Below, piece by piece: positions 35,458 through 48,894 of a stretch of 64,000 nucleotides of DNA (position 1 is its first letter; the number at the start of each line of letters is the position of its first letter). Source of the DNA: Ilex aquifolium. Lineage: Eukaryota; Streptophyta; Magnoliopsida; Aquifoliales; Aquifoliaceae. Below the pieces are notes generated by a model. That model saw only the letters and a program-made list of their open reading frames with translations. It was not told where the DNA came from and ran no database searches. The stretch spans positions 6,848,001 through 6,912,000 of the forward strand of contig OX637402.1 of the NCBI GenBank assembly GCA_951799425.1. Direction: 5' to 3'. A program made the translations under genes and the position numbers.

Positions 35458-36600
35458 TTCCAATAGGTGTATTGCAGAATTGGATAAATAGAAGTTTTGA
35501 TCTCGTGACCAGTCTCTTGTGATTAATCCCTACAGTAGTTTGAGAGCATTTTACAACTCCCAACACACTAAAAATATGTTGGTGCTCCATTGATAGAGTG
35601 ATGTACTCTTTCACCTAGCTGTCATCAAATGCAAGACATTTGTCAACTAGCAAGTCGGGGAATTTGATATTTGATAAAGCTCCACCGACAACTCGAAGTT
35701 ATTCTTCTTTTTTTTCTTTTGGTTGAACCCATCATAGTTTTGGTTTATGAGACCAAAGAGCAAAAATAGAAATTTTTTTTTTTTTAGTTATGTTGTACAC
35801 TGTTTTAACTTATACAGCCTAGGAGCAAAAGAAATTATTATTTTTTTTAAAAGTCGTACAAAGTTTTAACTCATGCAGGGCAAGAGTAAAAAAAAAAAAT
35901 TTTTTTTAAGCCGTACACATTTTTAACTCATGCGGACCAAGAGTAACATATAGTTTAGCCTCGTGCGTCAAGAAGCCATGATTTCTTTCAAGTGTAGAAG
36001 CACTTTAGAAACTTCCCATTGATCTGGTCGATCTTCAAGCCTTCTTTGTCAGCTATCTTGTATGTGGAAGTTTTCCCCCCTCTCTTGAAGTGTTGATGGA
36101 GCTGGTTTGAATTCATTTGTTGAAGATGATTCTTGTGACTGTGATATCTTTCGTTATCTGATCAACAATAACATAGTTCACAAAAATGCCTCTTTCTTGA
36201 TGTTTACATTATGCACCTTTTTATACTTTCTGTTATTTCTCGAGGGTTGTTGCTGATTGGCAAGGAAAATTTGAATACTATCATCAACATCCTCAATTGT
36301 TTCTGCAAACTTTGAAGCATGATGTCTATGTCGCCTCCTTCATTTCTTGACTTTCTTAAGAGAACTTGGTTCACTTTGGTAAACCAGTTCTCTGAGCCGT
36401 GTAAATACAGAAGTCTTTTGTGGAGCATCTAAAGAAAGAGCTTCCCAACTTAATCAATCAAACACTGTTCCTCGACTATCTTGTTTACCAAGTCGATCAA
36501 AAGCGGAAGCACGAGGCTATGTGACCTCTTTATCTTTGCACTTACAGAATTGAATCATGATGGGGTTTGGTGAGGCCTTTTTTTGCTTGATTGGAATTGG
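35458..36600 (-). other. Probable 3' region of the Tat remnant
   Basis: AT-rich, with three loosely repeated stretches near 35750-35960 (A/T runs followed by 'gttttaactcatgc'). I recognise no domain. Its position, after the protease part of the Tat element and beside the minisatellite, suggests non-coding 3' sequence of that element, but the boundary is not visible. Confidence 0.4.
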
Positions 36601-36648
36601 GGAAGGAGAATATCCTAAATCAAGTTTGTGTTGTGTATAAGACTCTCC

Positions 36649-37830
36649 CTATATCATTCCTTGCATTACTGTTGATTCACCAACTAGCTTCGTTGGCAGA
36701 CCTAAATCAAGTTTTTCAAGCTGGCGCGGTCCACCTTTATAATATCCTGCATTTTCGAAGAGTTTTTTAATGCGAGGATCAAACCAACCATCTTTACAAT
36801 ATCTTATTTTCTCCACTACTGAAACTTTTATAAAGCTCTTTAGAGGTGAGTCAGAGATTGTCAGTTTTGATAACTGAGTTGCAGGCAATGTCAGATCTTC
36901 TTTCAAAAGCTGGACATCTTTTTTTGAGAGTTGTTCTTGTCTTTCTGTTGACAATCTGGTCTTTGACATGATGATAGGCAGGGCTTGTAGATGAGTTTTG
37001 CCTCAGAGTAGAATTTGACATCTGCAAAGTGAGATTCTTCCATTGAGAAAGACTTGATCTCAGCAATGACTTGCCTCAATTTTTCACTTTAAAAATATTT
37101 GAACTATCGGTTCAATGTTGATGGCACAACTCATGTCTCATGGAGCCAAGGTAGTACCAACAACAACTCGTAAGATGTTTTGAAGTCAATGACATGGAAG
37201 CGTGCATAAGATACCAATTCTCTGATTTTTATTTTGAGATGAATCATACCCATGGCATGTTGCCACCATTGATTGAAGCCTTGAATCGTTAGCTTACTCT
37301 TTGCCAGCTCATCCTTGGAGATTTCAAGTTGCTTAATGGTGCGAATTGACATGATATTGATGGCTAATCCACAGTCAATCAATATATGAGACACCTTAAA
37401 ATCTTGAATATATCTACTGACGTAAAGTGGTCTATTGTGTGGATGAGACCATAGCTTTAAATCTTCATCACTAAATGAGATTGTTGCCATGTAATCAACA
37501 TGACTAACCCAATTGGCACTAGGTAGAATCTCCCCTTTGAATCTTTTTGGGTCGACCAAAGCTTGTACTAGTGCTTGACAGGTTTCCTTGGATAATTCAA
37601 GTGCTTTGGACAAACTAAAACTTGATGGCATGTCCTTCAACTTTGCAATCATATTTTCATCTTCCAATATTTCTTTTTCTGCACTTTTGGTACTCAAACA
37701 TTTATTTGATGGAGTACTTGTCATGTATTTGTCTTCGTGAGCACTAACCACATAAGATGTGACGGGTTCCCTTGCAAAGAATTGGTTGGGAAAGTACTCC
37801 AACAAAGTTATAGGTGTGTGAGAAGACAAT
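36649..37830 (-). pseudogene. Protease region of the Tat remnant
   Basis: Encodes FSDEDLKLWSHPHNRPLYV, the active-site stretch HILIDCGLAINIM near 37345-37385, SKLTIQGFNQ, FHVIDFKTSYELLL and, further on, DGWFDPRIKKLFENAGY. This order is that of Tat-lineage polyproteins between protease and RT. Asp-Cys-Gly replaces the usual Asp-Ser/Thr-Gly, as is common in Tat. A few breaks. Confidence 0.75.
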
Positions 37831-38579
37831 TTATAGTCTTCGTTTTCAATGGTTACTAGCTGAGAAGGAACTCTTATTTTCGTCCTTTGTCTTCAATTTC
37901 AGCGAGAATGAGATCCCGTCTTTATTTTGTGGTGTACTGAGAAGGAGAAAAAAGTTGTATCTTATGGCATTTACGAGGCTTTAACTTAGTCCATTCCACT
38001 GGTTCTTTTTCAATAGTTGCAGAATCATCCAAAGAAGGCCACCCACTTGGTTTGAGGTCTAAGATTGGTGCCCCCAGCATGAGTTTTGTGTCGCCTGGTA
38101 GATTAGATGACTTCAAATTAACACTTGAAGTTTGGTATTTATCCTTTTGGATGATGAAAGTTGACCAACCATCTCCGATCTCATCTTCCAATTCAGACGA
38201 TGATGCCCAAACATCTAGACCATCTATCAGTAGCTCATAAAGTGTTGGAATGTTGGGGTTTTCATGCCTCGACATACCTAGGTATGCATAAACTGTTGTC
38301 ACCTTGTCATCAATGATGAATTGCACCCACACAGCTCCATCAGGAAGGGAAACAATGTGTTTCTTATCCTCAACTGATGGTGTATCTTCTATAGAGGTGG
38401 AAGAATTCAATAATTGTGATGGTCCCTTAAGGTGTACGGGAGGCAACAAATGTACTCAATTATTCAAGATTGGTATAGGGTCGAAAGACCCAAAAGTGAC
38501 CATTGTCACATTCACCGTTGTTGTATCTTCACTTGAATCGAGTTTAATTTTCTTCTCATTAAGTAGATGTAGAATCTTC

Positions 38580-39890
38580 CTTTAAGATAAAGTATTTCTC
38601 AAGGGGATAACTAACAATTCGATGATATTTGTAATATTTTGGATTGTCAACCATTCCTACTACTTTTGGTTGTTTAGGCGTTGGGAGCTTGATAAGCTTT
38701 AATTCGAGTAACTAATCAAATATATCAAAAAATTCAGCATCAGAGAAGGGATAGTTCTTCTCTTCAAGTTCTTTTAAACTCGATCTTGTCTTTTGTTGGA
38801 CCTGTTATTAAGTAAACAAAGCATTGAAGTTTGTATTTGACCTTTTGTCAGAGATCTTCCTGGTGCAGTGGCAATTGTCATAGATTCCTCTGCTTTGAAA
38901 TGTTTCACATCTTTCTTTTCATGAGGATCACTTATCAAGTGACTTCCATGTTTGGCGATTTGGATCTCCAATTCGTGGGCTCGTGTTGCAAGTTCTTTGA
39001 AAATATGGGGCATACTTCCCTGGAGGTTGTAGAGTAATCCCTAATTCATCCCTTGGACACATATATCAAACGAAGAATATTCACTAATGCGCTCCTTGCA
39101 ATTGCGAACAAGACTCCTTCAATGCTCGACATAATCGATGACAAATTCATCTCTTCTTTTATTTGTCCCTGCAAGTTCAGGAAGACTTACCATACGTCGG
39201 GTGTTGTAAAAATGAGTAAGGAACTCTCGTTCAAGTTGGTCCCAACTGTCAACAGTCGTAGCTGTAAGATCTATGTACCTGTCTAACGCGGCACCTCTGA
39301 TGGAACAGACAAATTATTTCACCATCAAATCGTCGTTGGTACTTGCGTTATTGCATGTTTCGATGAAATGGGCAACATCTTGTTTTGGGTTGCCTTTTCC
39401 ATTAAATTGTTGGAACTTTGGGGGTTGGTATCCCATAGGCATTTCCATCTTATCAATTCATCGACTATATGTCTTGGCATATACCAACGAAGATTGTTGA
39501 GCTCCTCCATATTGGGCTCGGATTGTATGTACAATCATATGTTGGAGTTGTTGGACAGAGAGTGTAGCAACGAAAATTTGAGAGGAATCTCGCATGAAAT
39601 TTTGCATCATGGCACGATCATATTGCTCTTGCTTTTGCTGCTGTTCTAAAAACTTTAGATTTTCTGGCATTTTAGTACCAAATGGACTTGAAGTTTCCTG
39701 ACTGCTTCCTTTTGAAGGTTCTTGCAACTCAAGCCGATTCACGAGTGCAATGATTTCCATTTCTTTACCTTCAAAGTCTTTGGTCAACCTTTTGATTGTA
39801 GCAGTGAGTTTTTGAAGGTGTTCTTCAGATTAAGTGGCTTCTGTCACCATCACATGCATAAGCGTATTGGAGGCCGATGAATAATCACCC
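38580..39890 (-). pseudogene. gag of the Tat remnant
   Basis: The N-terminal part has a Glu/Gln-rich coiled-coil-like stretch (LKFLEQQQKQEQYDRAMMQ), followed by YPPKFQQF-like and gag-core sequence, then PHIFKELATRAHELEIQIAKHG. Heavily broken. Confidence 0.65.
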
Positions 39891-40180
39891 CACTTATGCC
39901 TAGAAGAAGTCTCGGAGTAAGATTCAGTCCTTCAGAATTGTCCGTTTCTTCCTCCAGATCGACAGAAGAATGGGGAGGCTGTCTCTTTTTTGGTTGCAAG
40001 AGCCTTCCTTTTGCTTTACCTAGAGTGATGTTCCATCAGTGGCAAGAGTTGCGATTTGCCCGCCTTTGTTCTGGCATGGGTTGTTTGAATTGACTCCTTA
40101 ACCAGGTTTGCTGACATGTCAATGAGAGGAATCATGATGTGTTGTTGGATTTTTTGACTTGAGAGATGAGAGGAAAAGAG

Positions 40181-40204
40181 TGTCCCACTGGGTGTGCCAA
40201 AATT
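40181..40204 (-). other. Primer region of the Tat remnant
   Basis: The minus strand reads TTTTGGCACACCCAGTGGGA just after the proposed LTR end. A TTTTGGCA...GTGGGAC form is common next to LTRs in Tat-like elements. I do not assign the tRNA. The motif GTGGGACACTC recurs in the LTR end, giving a short repeat across the junction. Confidence 0.55.
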
Positions 40205-40447
40205 TGCAAAGAGTGTCCCACTCTGTGTATTTATCGATCTTTGATTTGGTGTTGACTGGAAAGTGCAGACAAGGGCTTGACCAACGTATTTCTTAATCTT
40301 CGATTTGGTGATGCTTTGGTAGATTTGTTGAAGACGAGAGTCGGATTAATGTGGTTCTTATTCTTCGATCTTTGATTTGGTGGATTTGCGGAAGACGAGG
40401 GTCAAATTGACGTGAATCTCATTTTTTGATATTTGATTTGGTGGATT

Positions 40448-42843
40448 TGTGATGCCCCAAAATACAGGTGTCCATAATTACTCCGTTGATCACACATGAA
40501 CCCGCCAAATACCGTGTAACTCGATACCACACCATTATGCCTCATTTACCGGGCTCCTTAACTTAACAAAATTCGGGCAGAGTCTCTTTTGTACGGGGAG
40601 CTCTACAAAAAATGTAATTTGTGCAATCATACAACATTGATCACACCGGGTCCATTCATCCATACTCAATTGCATAGTATCGGATACTACCATAATCATC
40701 ATCACTACGTACATTCATTCATAAAAAAATAAATGTCTCAAAAGAGTCCCATGTACATGCCTTTTAAATATAAACAAGTTTTTGTCACAAAAATTATACA
40801 AGGCCAAAAGTAAACATATACAAAAGACTATGACGTCAAAATAAGAGCCGCAGTCCGACTATGTCGTCAAAGCGGACAGGTAGGAGGGCCTTCGGTGTAC
40901 CTGAAAATTGTTCCCATAAAGGGTGAGCCAACGCTTAATAGAGTAACTCCTATAGAGAATACCTCTCAACCCAAATGCATATGAAATGTCACATGCAACA
41001 ATCATTTCATGCATTCATTCAAATATGTCTATTATGAACAAATGCCGTAAATCATGTCATGCCATGAGATGAGACTCACGCAAGCAATACCAACACCGAG
41101 GCCCATCCCGAGCTCCCACAACACATGCAATGCCATGCGTATGTATCCAGGCATTCCAAGCCCTCGTCATTGGTGTTATGTACACTCAATGACTAATTAA
41201 TTCATTTTCTTGTGCCTTTGTAGGGAGATGATTTATGGTCTACACTAATGAGACACCACACCATCAACGGATTTTCAGGACATCCCACCTCCGGCTCCAT
41301 TTTCGCCGTTACACTTTTCTGAAATTGCACCGCCAGAAAATGTATAAACCAATTAAGCGGGTCTTGCACCCGAGGGAGAATCTAGCTCTTCTAGCTATAC
41401 CCCAACACGTTTATCCATTTAATTTCCTATGCAACTCAACCGGAACTTGGTGCGACTTTCCCGAGCGCATGATCAACCACCTATGTGGTGATTGATTTAA
41501 TACCATGCACACACTCCCACCCATGTCAATGCCCATGAATGTAGTGCAACCCATGCATAATGCAATACAATGTGCAATTTCCTTTGGTACCATTTACAAT
41601 GTCCATTACATAATGAATGCAATATAATGACATTTTCAACACAATCTTAAGCATGTTATGTAAGATAATCAACTCAACTAACATACTTGTATTCACCTAG
41701 GCATTTAAACAAACACCTAGAGGGCACGTCAATATACACAACTAGCATGCTTATTACTTCCAACATGGCAACATGTTTATTAATTCTATAAACATAAGCA
41801 CAAGTCCACCACAATAATCATATGCTAAATAATCATTTAACATACATATTATTTCATAATCACATAACAAGCTAATAATTTTATTAAACTTGATATTCTA
41901 TTAAAACATCAAGTCATGCTAATGTACAATTAATATGCTTTAAACCACTAACATTAACTTACACCAAGTTAATTATAATAGGATTTTACTAATTACAAGG
42001 TTAATTATAAATCCTATATTTGACCCACTAGTTACACTAGTCAAGACCTAACATGTAATATACATCCTTAGCCTACCCAGTTCATATGCCATCTTTTAGG
42101 TTGAAATTACATCTAAATAGGGGAAACCCTACCTCTCGTAGCGTGGGCCCACATAGTAGAACTCTAAGGAAGCCCGAATTTAGCTTCCCAAGCCTGAGGC
42201 CTAGATTATCGTCATTGATATTTTTGGAGAAAAATGCGATCTTTGGTGTGGTTATGTAGCTCTTGTTGCGTAGAGCAACTTTAATTCTTGGTTCGAAGCG
42301 ATTAAACTGTTTGATCTTCGTAGATCTAAGGAATAAGGTCAAGAATCCAACTTTTTTCCCTTTTTTTTTTTTTTTTTTCTCTCCCTTTTCCCTCTTACTG
42401 CCGAGCCTTACCAAGAATTGAGTGGAAAACTAAAAATCTTCCACTTTATATACTTTTAAATGCTTCGCCTACATCGCGCCACACGTTCAATTTTAACGGG
42501 TCCAATTTTATTTCGAATCAATTAAATTTCGTCCCGTATCAAATTTAGTATATTTTTACTGAACTAACTTTAAATTATTTTTTGGACCCCACGAATAAAA
42601 TCTAATCGTAATTATTTTAGTCGCGCGACACTCGATCGCTTTGTAACACGTGAAAAATCCAACTGTCTCAAAATTTTAAATTTACTGGGTAGCTAGATTT
42701 CGCGAGATGAATCCAACGATGATGTCCGTTTTATCATCTGAATTATATAAAAATTCACGTTTTTAACCCGTGCTTTAACAATTAATTACTATTTTACCCC
42801 TTTAATTAGGATTTTAATAAAAAAAAATTTCTCAGATTTTATA
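40448..42843 (-). mobile_element. Del/Tekay solo LTR with target duplication
   Basis: GGATT stands on both sides (40443-40447 and 42844-42848). In plus-strand terms it begins TGTGATGCCCC and ends TTTTATA (expected TTTTACA). Orientation is minus, judged from the primer-site junction at 3539-3555 and the TATA box side. Length 2,396 bp; no internal region. It is colinear with 53286-55576, with moderate divergence. Confidence 0.88.
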
Positions 42844-43088
42844 GGATTTTTTGGATCTTCTCACCATTCTTTATGTTGAATGGATTGAAGATGATTTGAA
42901 TCTCTTAAAGAAAGACCTTGGTGGTTTGTTGTTCTCTACTTGAGATGGATTTGCAAGACCTCAGTTGGGGGTAGACTCTGACAAAGCTTCGCTGCTGATT
43001 TTCCATTCTTCTACTGAGATGGACTCAAGCAGAGCTTCTTGGTCTCCCCTCCTCCTTGGCCTCCTTTTTTTGGCCTACCCCAGTCCTC

Positions 43089-43096
43089 TATTTATA
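43089..43096 (-). promoter_or_regulatory. TATA box of the Tat LTR
   Basis: The minus strand reads TATAAATA within CTCTATAAATAGAGG, a short palindrome. Confidence 0.6.
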
Positions 43097-43467
43097 GAGA
43101 TAGGAGTTGTTATCCATGTAAATGTATTTTACCTGAATACCCTTATGTGGGCTTTAGGTAGTGGGCCACCCATAAATTTGTGGGCTTTAGTTAATTTATG
43201 AAATTTAAGTCCAACCCTTTTTACCTTTTAAAAGTTTATTTAATTTAGCCCTATGGAATTGAAGTCCATTTTAATTTAATTTAACAAGCTTGATTAATTA
43301 CATTTGGGCTTGTATTATTTTAGGCTGTGAAATTTAGGTATACCTCAAGCCTATTTACTTAAATTTAGACTTGTATCCTTTGGGCTTAGAAAATTTAGGT
43401 CCAACCCAATTTTATTTATCTAGTTGAATTTAGCTCAATTATAAACATTAATTTTTTAATGTCTACA

Positions 43468-44240
43468 CCCCCTATAATCATTCTTTATAAAATTATCTCT
43501 GACTATTAAAATATTCATCGTTCAGGTTCAGCTCATATATCATTACTCGTAATTAAATATTGGTTGTCAATCCTATGCATGCATGTCACATATGAATATG
43601 CTTATTACAAATATTATATGTTTGTCTTGCGTGTTCGGGTCTTACAAGTTTTCCATCCTTAGGAATTTCGCTCTCGAAATTTGACTTACCAGTCTGAAAC
43701 AAGTGAAGATATTTCTTTGTGTTTTCAACTATTTCAATTTTAAATCTAATGACAAAAATAAGTACTCGCATCTAAATCCCTGACACAAAATAAAATGCCT
43801 AATTAGTTTGGTCGGGTCTCACAACTCTTCCTCTCTTAAAAGAATTTCGTCCTCGAAATTCACTTACTACACTAATACACTAATACAAATAAATACCCTA
43901 CTCACATAACTTGTTTCATTTTACTTAGGCAAGACTATCTCTAAAAGTCAAATTAATCAAATAATTGATAAAATTTCTTTTATCAATGTATTAAAAAATA
44001 TAAAGAAAAATTCTCTTCTAGTGCCGCCAAGACACTAGAGACTAGTAACAACAATATCCACGGTTATTTTTTTGTATAAGCTCTTTTCGAGTTAATTTTT
44101 ATACTACCATTCTTGTATCACTTGTCATAATTTTCATATAAACTTCCAACGAGAATATGTTAGAAAACTTATTTACACTTTAACCAATCATTGAATATAA
44201 TGTATTACATAATTTCAACCTCATAAATCATAATGAAAGG
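43468..44240 (-). mobile_element. Tekay 3'-end debris
   Basis: Two stretches read, on the minus strand, as the end of a Tekay coding region (GAGGACGAAATTC-type, 43640-43680 and 43825-43860), a purine run, and an LTR start (TGTAAGACCCG and TGTGAGACCCG). So two overlapping or nested Tekay 3' ends are present. The remainder is AT-rich without recognisable genes. Confidence 0.6.
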
Positions 44241-46604
44241 TGATTAACCCCAAGAAATGTGTAATTGAATCTGGATTTAGGGTTAGTTGTGTGCATAAAT
44301 TAGGTTAAAATGATTAATTTATAAAGTATTAGGGTTAATGTGTAATTTGTACATTTTGCAGGGTTTCAAGCGAAAATACGAAAATTGAAGAGGATCAAAG
44401 TGTAAAGGCTAAATTAAGAAGGGGAGGCAAGTGCAATTACCAAGTCAATAAGGTCAAAAAAGGAAGGCTGCCCAACATGAAAACTAGAGGTTTGGGACTG
44501 TCCGGACGGTGGTGGTGGCGTTCAGACGGTGGCAAAATCGTCTTTCCCCCTCCTCTCTCCCTATTGGTCCATTTAAGCAACAACAAGCCCTAATTGGTTA
44601 GCCTGGGTGTCTGCCACCTAAAACCCTCCTTATGGCACTACAAATAGCTTGCTGCAGCCATTTCACACAAAAAGAATCCACCAGAGTTTAGTCTCTGTGC
44701 AAAAGGGAAGGAAGGAGAGAAAGAAAGGAAGGGGGAAGCCCTGCCAGAATCACTTCTCAGCCAAAATTTTATCTACTTCTACATTTATGTTTATCCTTTC
44801 TACTTGGAGGGTTGAACCTCTCCCACTTTGAGCCCTAGCTGGTAATAAGAGTGGAAGTGTTATACTTTTATTTTCGGTTGTAATGGGATCATCTCACTCC
44901 TTTTGCTCCTCTATTAGCAATGAGGCATGAATAGTCTGTTTATACACTTCAATGAAGGGTGAATGCTTGTGTAATACTATTTAATTTATGGAAATGCCGA
45001 TATTTTATTTATGAGTTAATGTTTATACCTCCCTTAATTGATGGATGGTTACATTTATAATATGTTCATGGTTATGAACACCGAGCAAAGCTTATTGATA
45101 TATTCCATTCTATCTATTATTATTACGTAATTCATGCATGGTACGATGATGCACGCAGTTGGGCTTTATGTAACAACTGAAAGATTGGTTATAGACGAGT
45201 TAACTCTCACCATAGTTATTGCTTTTGATTCAATGCATAAATCAGAACTCCGTCATCATTGAATCATCAACCTGCTAATTGAATAGCTAGAGTAAACCTT
45301 TTGAATGACTCACCTTCGGGTTTACTAGGGTTATTTGATTGATGCACGGTACATACTCCTTCCAGCTAACCTAACCAGTGGCTGTGTTATGGCTCAATAT
45401 ACATCAAACCTACTGGCTTTCTAGAATAATGAGAGTTAATTGTGGAAAGGTGGCATTCTCATAAATAAAAAATATGAAACATGTTGAATCCCTGCACTGG
45501 AGAATACTTTGTTATCAGTGTTTTTCAATGTTTTAGTTAAGTGTTTATTTGAAAATTCTAAGCTCACACCACAAGTTGTTTTGTTGCACACTACATACAC
45601 GACAAATTTACCATTTCTATTTTGAATACTGACAATTAGCTCCCTGTGGGTTTGACCTCAGACTTAATTGAGAAATATTATAATTTGACCACTTATACTT
45701 GGGTGTATGACATAAATCAAGTCAGATCAAGCTTTTTGGCACTGTTACCGGGGAATTGTGGTGATTCCAAAACAAACAGGGAAGTTGTATAGTTGTATTA
45801 TATGTGTATATATTGTTTGTCAGATTTTCATTGTTTATGTTTGTTAAGTCATCAATAGGGTCTGTAAATCAATCTAGTCCTTCATCTTCGTCATCTTCAT
45901 CGTCACAAGCATCTTTCGAATCTTTTGAGTTAAGCATGACTAATAATAATCAAAGGGAATAAGAGGTAGTTCAGACTGACCGATCTTTAAGAGAATACTT
46001 GCATCCTACACGCACTAGTGTCCCGCCATGTTTTGTTTTTTCACAAATGCTCCAAATTTTAACATTAAGGCAGGGACAATACAATTTTTACCGCAGTTTC
46101 ATGGTCTTGAGTCTAAAAACCCTTATTTGCATATGAAATAATTTGAGGAAGTATGTGGTGGTTTGCAAGATAATTCAGAAATGGCCTGGATGAAACTTTT
46201 TCCTTTCTCTTTAAAGGATAAGGTTAAATAGTGGCTAAATTCTTTAAAGACTCAATCTATTCCAAGTTGGCAAGTCTTTTAAACTGAATTTTTCAAAAAA
46301 AAAATTGTTGCGCACTACACTAATGCATTGAGACGTCAAATCACGAATTTTTCTATGAAAGAAGCAAAAACTTTTTATCAATGTTGGGAGAGATTCAAGG
46401 ATCTTCTCCAAGCTTTCCCACATCATGCATTTGAAAGTTGGACTTTAGTTGGTTTCTTTTATGATGTCCTCCCGTCCGCTCTGCGTCAGTTTGTTGAAAT
46501 GATGGCCTAGACGAAATTGATGGGTAACAGTCCCAATGAGGCGTTCGAGTTTTTTGATACCATATTTAAGAGTTCCCAAATATAGGACTCGGCCACACCA
46601 AATA
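44241..46604 (+). mobile_element. Athila-type element fragment, copy D
   Basis: LTR 44241-45729 (TGATTAACCC to AGATCA), primer region from 45730 (TTTTTGGCACTGTTACCGGGG), and the front of gag to 46604, where a Tekay LTR begins. Same subfamily as copy A. The rest of the element is absent. The gag part has several breaks. Confidence 0.85.
45825..46603 (+). pseudogene. gag remnant of copy D
   Basis: The Ser-rich N-terminus (SVNQSSPSS) and gag core (FHGLESKNPY, FYQCWERFKDLLQAFPHH, VGFFYDVLPSALRQFVEMMA) are recognisable. Broken and truncated. Confidence 0.8.
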
Positions 46605-48880
46605 TGTAAAACCCGGGAAAATTTGAACTTTCTTGAAAAAGGGCAAAACGGTAATTTGACACTACGGTATGGGTTACAAACCTGAATTTTTCTAGACCTC
46701 GGATGATGAAATGGACCTCATCGTTGGATTCGTCTCACGAAATCTAGCTACCCTGTCAAATTTCGTTGAATTTCGAGATAGTCAAATTTTTCATGTTTTA
46801 CGAGGCGGTCGGGCCTGGGATAACCGAAAAACGAATTTTTTTAATAAAGTTTTAAAAATTGGAAAATAAATGAAGGCAATTTAAAATTAAAATATTTTGA
46901 ACTTGAACCGGAGCGAAATTTAAATCGTTACGGGGCGAAAACGGACCCGGGAAAGGAGGGCCGTGTGGCGCATTGTGGACCAAGCAATTAAAGAATATAT
47001 ATAGGGGCTGAAAAAATCTGATTTCTCACCCATTTGTTCAGCCGGTTTTAACGTGAGAAAAGAAAAGAGGGAATATCCAAGTTCTCTCCACCTTCTCTCT
47101 ACGATCTGCGGAGATCGGGTGCTCGAATCCAGTCGGGCCAAGAACAAAAGTTGTTCTCCTCGCCAAGGGCTACAAAACCATACCAAGGAGGTCGGGTTTG
47201 GGCAATATTTCAAGGACGGGATTTTGGGCAAGTGGAGATTTTAGCTTGAATCAGGTTCTTGAAGCTTCTCAACGTCGTTTTACGCTTTAAGAGGTAGGGT
47301 TCCTTCCCACTTAGGTCTATTCCAACCCTAGAATGCTTTCGTGAAATGGATAGGTTGATGGAATTATATATCACTTGCCTATTGTTGGTGACTTGGTGAA
47401 ATGGGTATTAAAATGGGATAAAATCAATTCTAGCTTGGATTGTAAATTAGAAATTGCTAGTTGTGATTTCTAGAATTGGGAATGTGTGATTGAACTAATA
47501 CGACTCTTGAGTTATGTAAATTGAGGACATGTTATGTGTTTACATTATGCCTTGAGAATTAAGTGTGTTATTGCTTGATTATGTGATGACATGATTGGGT
47601 GTTGTTTCTAGATTAAATGTTGATATGTACATATTGATATATTTACATTTTGAAGAATTATGGGAATTATCTGCTTATGATATAATTTGTCATGGGATAT
47701 GTGGAATGCGTTGAAATAGTTCATATGTCATTTATAGCATATTGAACATTGTGTCATTGTTGCAATGAGGCATCATATTGCATATGCACGGGAACATCGT
47801 ATTTTGTGGGTGTGTGTGCATGGTTGTTGTCAACACCACACTTGGTGGATGACGGGTGGGCTCGAGTAAGCTTGGTCGAAGACCTGGCCGAGTATCACGA
47901 TTTGCATGGTTAGTAGGGTTGGGGTTAGCAAGAAGGGCTAGAAGATCCCTCGGGTGCAAGGCCCGGTGATTGGGATACGCACTCCCTTGGTTCAGCCCAT
48001 GAAGTGTGTGGGTATACGCGAAACCCTCGGTGGAAGTCCGTAAATTCCGTGTGGGTTGGGTGACCCTTGGTGTAAGTCCATGAACATCCACCCCTATAAA
48101 GACCCTAGATTGGCAAATGTCATTTGATGTGTAACATAAATAACGGATTCATACACAGTGGCACTTGCATGTGTTGAGGAGCTAGGAAGGGCTCGGGTTG
48201 ATGTGCGTGAGTGAGTCTCATCTCATTTCATGGCATGGCACAGTAGATTCCAACATGCAGTGCATATTCTAACTTGGAATGTTATGATTTATTGATTGTT
48301 GGCATGTGAACATTTCATATGCATCTAGGTTGAGGAGTAGCCTCTTTAGGAGATACTCTATTGAGCGTGGCTCACCCTATATGGGAAAATCATTTCAGGT
48401 GCGGGATATACGCCGGTGGATGGCTCCCAATTCGAACCCCGTGGGTGAAGAAAGCCGGAATGTGGCTTTATTTTGAGTTTTTGTAAAATTATTATGAAAA
48501 CTTAGTTTTGGGCAGGTGAATTCATGTAAATGAATGTAATAGAGTTGGTATGGACCTTGTGAAATATGAAAATCTTCATTGTACATGTGTTGGATGGAAA
48601 TGTTATGTTTTGGAATGGATTGGAAATTAAAAACAGGTAAAACATGCAAAACTGGGCACAGCGTACCGGTACAACGTGGTCTAGTAGGCACAGTGTACCG
48701 GTACGCCGTACCGGTACGCTTTCCAAAAATCTGAAATTTTAAAACTGTTTTGTCAAGCTTTTGGGCCATGTGTTCCTCCCTTCAAATGTTATAAATGGAC
48801 AATAATGGACTACCAATGGTGGTATGTTGGACCTCGATGGGTCAACCGATTAAAAGTATATAGATATTGTTTTTCTTTTA
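46605..48880 (+). mobile_element. Del/Tekay LTR inserted in copy D gag
   Basis: Starts TGTAAAACCCGGG at 46605, the LTR 5' terminus, and is colinear with the minus-strand LTRs at 20458-21201 and 55210-55576 through about 47330, then with 41050-41400 and 53700-54300 in reverse. The right end is unclear: no GGGGTGTCACA terminus is seen and from about 48500 the sequence resembles the U3 of the Tekay LTR at 57611-59709. No target duplication could be matched. Confidence 0.7.
48661..48720. repeat. GTACCGGTAC cluster in Tekay-like sequence
   Basis: Three exact GTACCGGTAC copies in 60 bases. The left flank ('ggaatggattggaaa' and 'gcaaaactggg') matches, in reverse complement, the flank of the cluster at 59297-59394. 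Confidence 0.93.
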
Positions 48881-48894
48881 TAATATAACATATC

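Larger units (their letters stand above)
36649..43467 (-). mobile_element. Tat-type Ty3/gypsy remnant: LTR, gag, protease
   Basis: Minus-strand order: 5' LTR (40205-43467, split by a solo LTR), primer region, gag (about 38580-39890), a linker and the protease region (about 36650-37830). The blocks KELATRAHELEIQIA and PKYYKYHRIVSYPLEKYF are characteristic of Tat gag-pro. I see no RT, RNase H or integrase, so it is either a non-autonomous form or truncated. Many breaks; old. Confidence 0.75.
40205..43467 (-). mobile_element. 5' LTR of the Tat remnant, split
   Basis: Proposed from TGTAGAC at 43467 to TTTGCA at 40205, about 0.86 kb without the inserted solo LTR. It holds a TATA box (43089-43096) and three repeats of a 'gatctttgatttggtg' type block near 40230-40445. 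The ends are inferred from TG...CA and the adjoining primer region. Confidence 0.6.
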
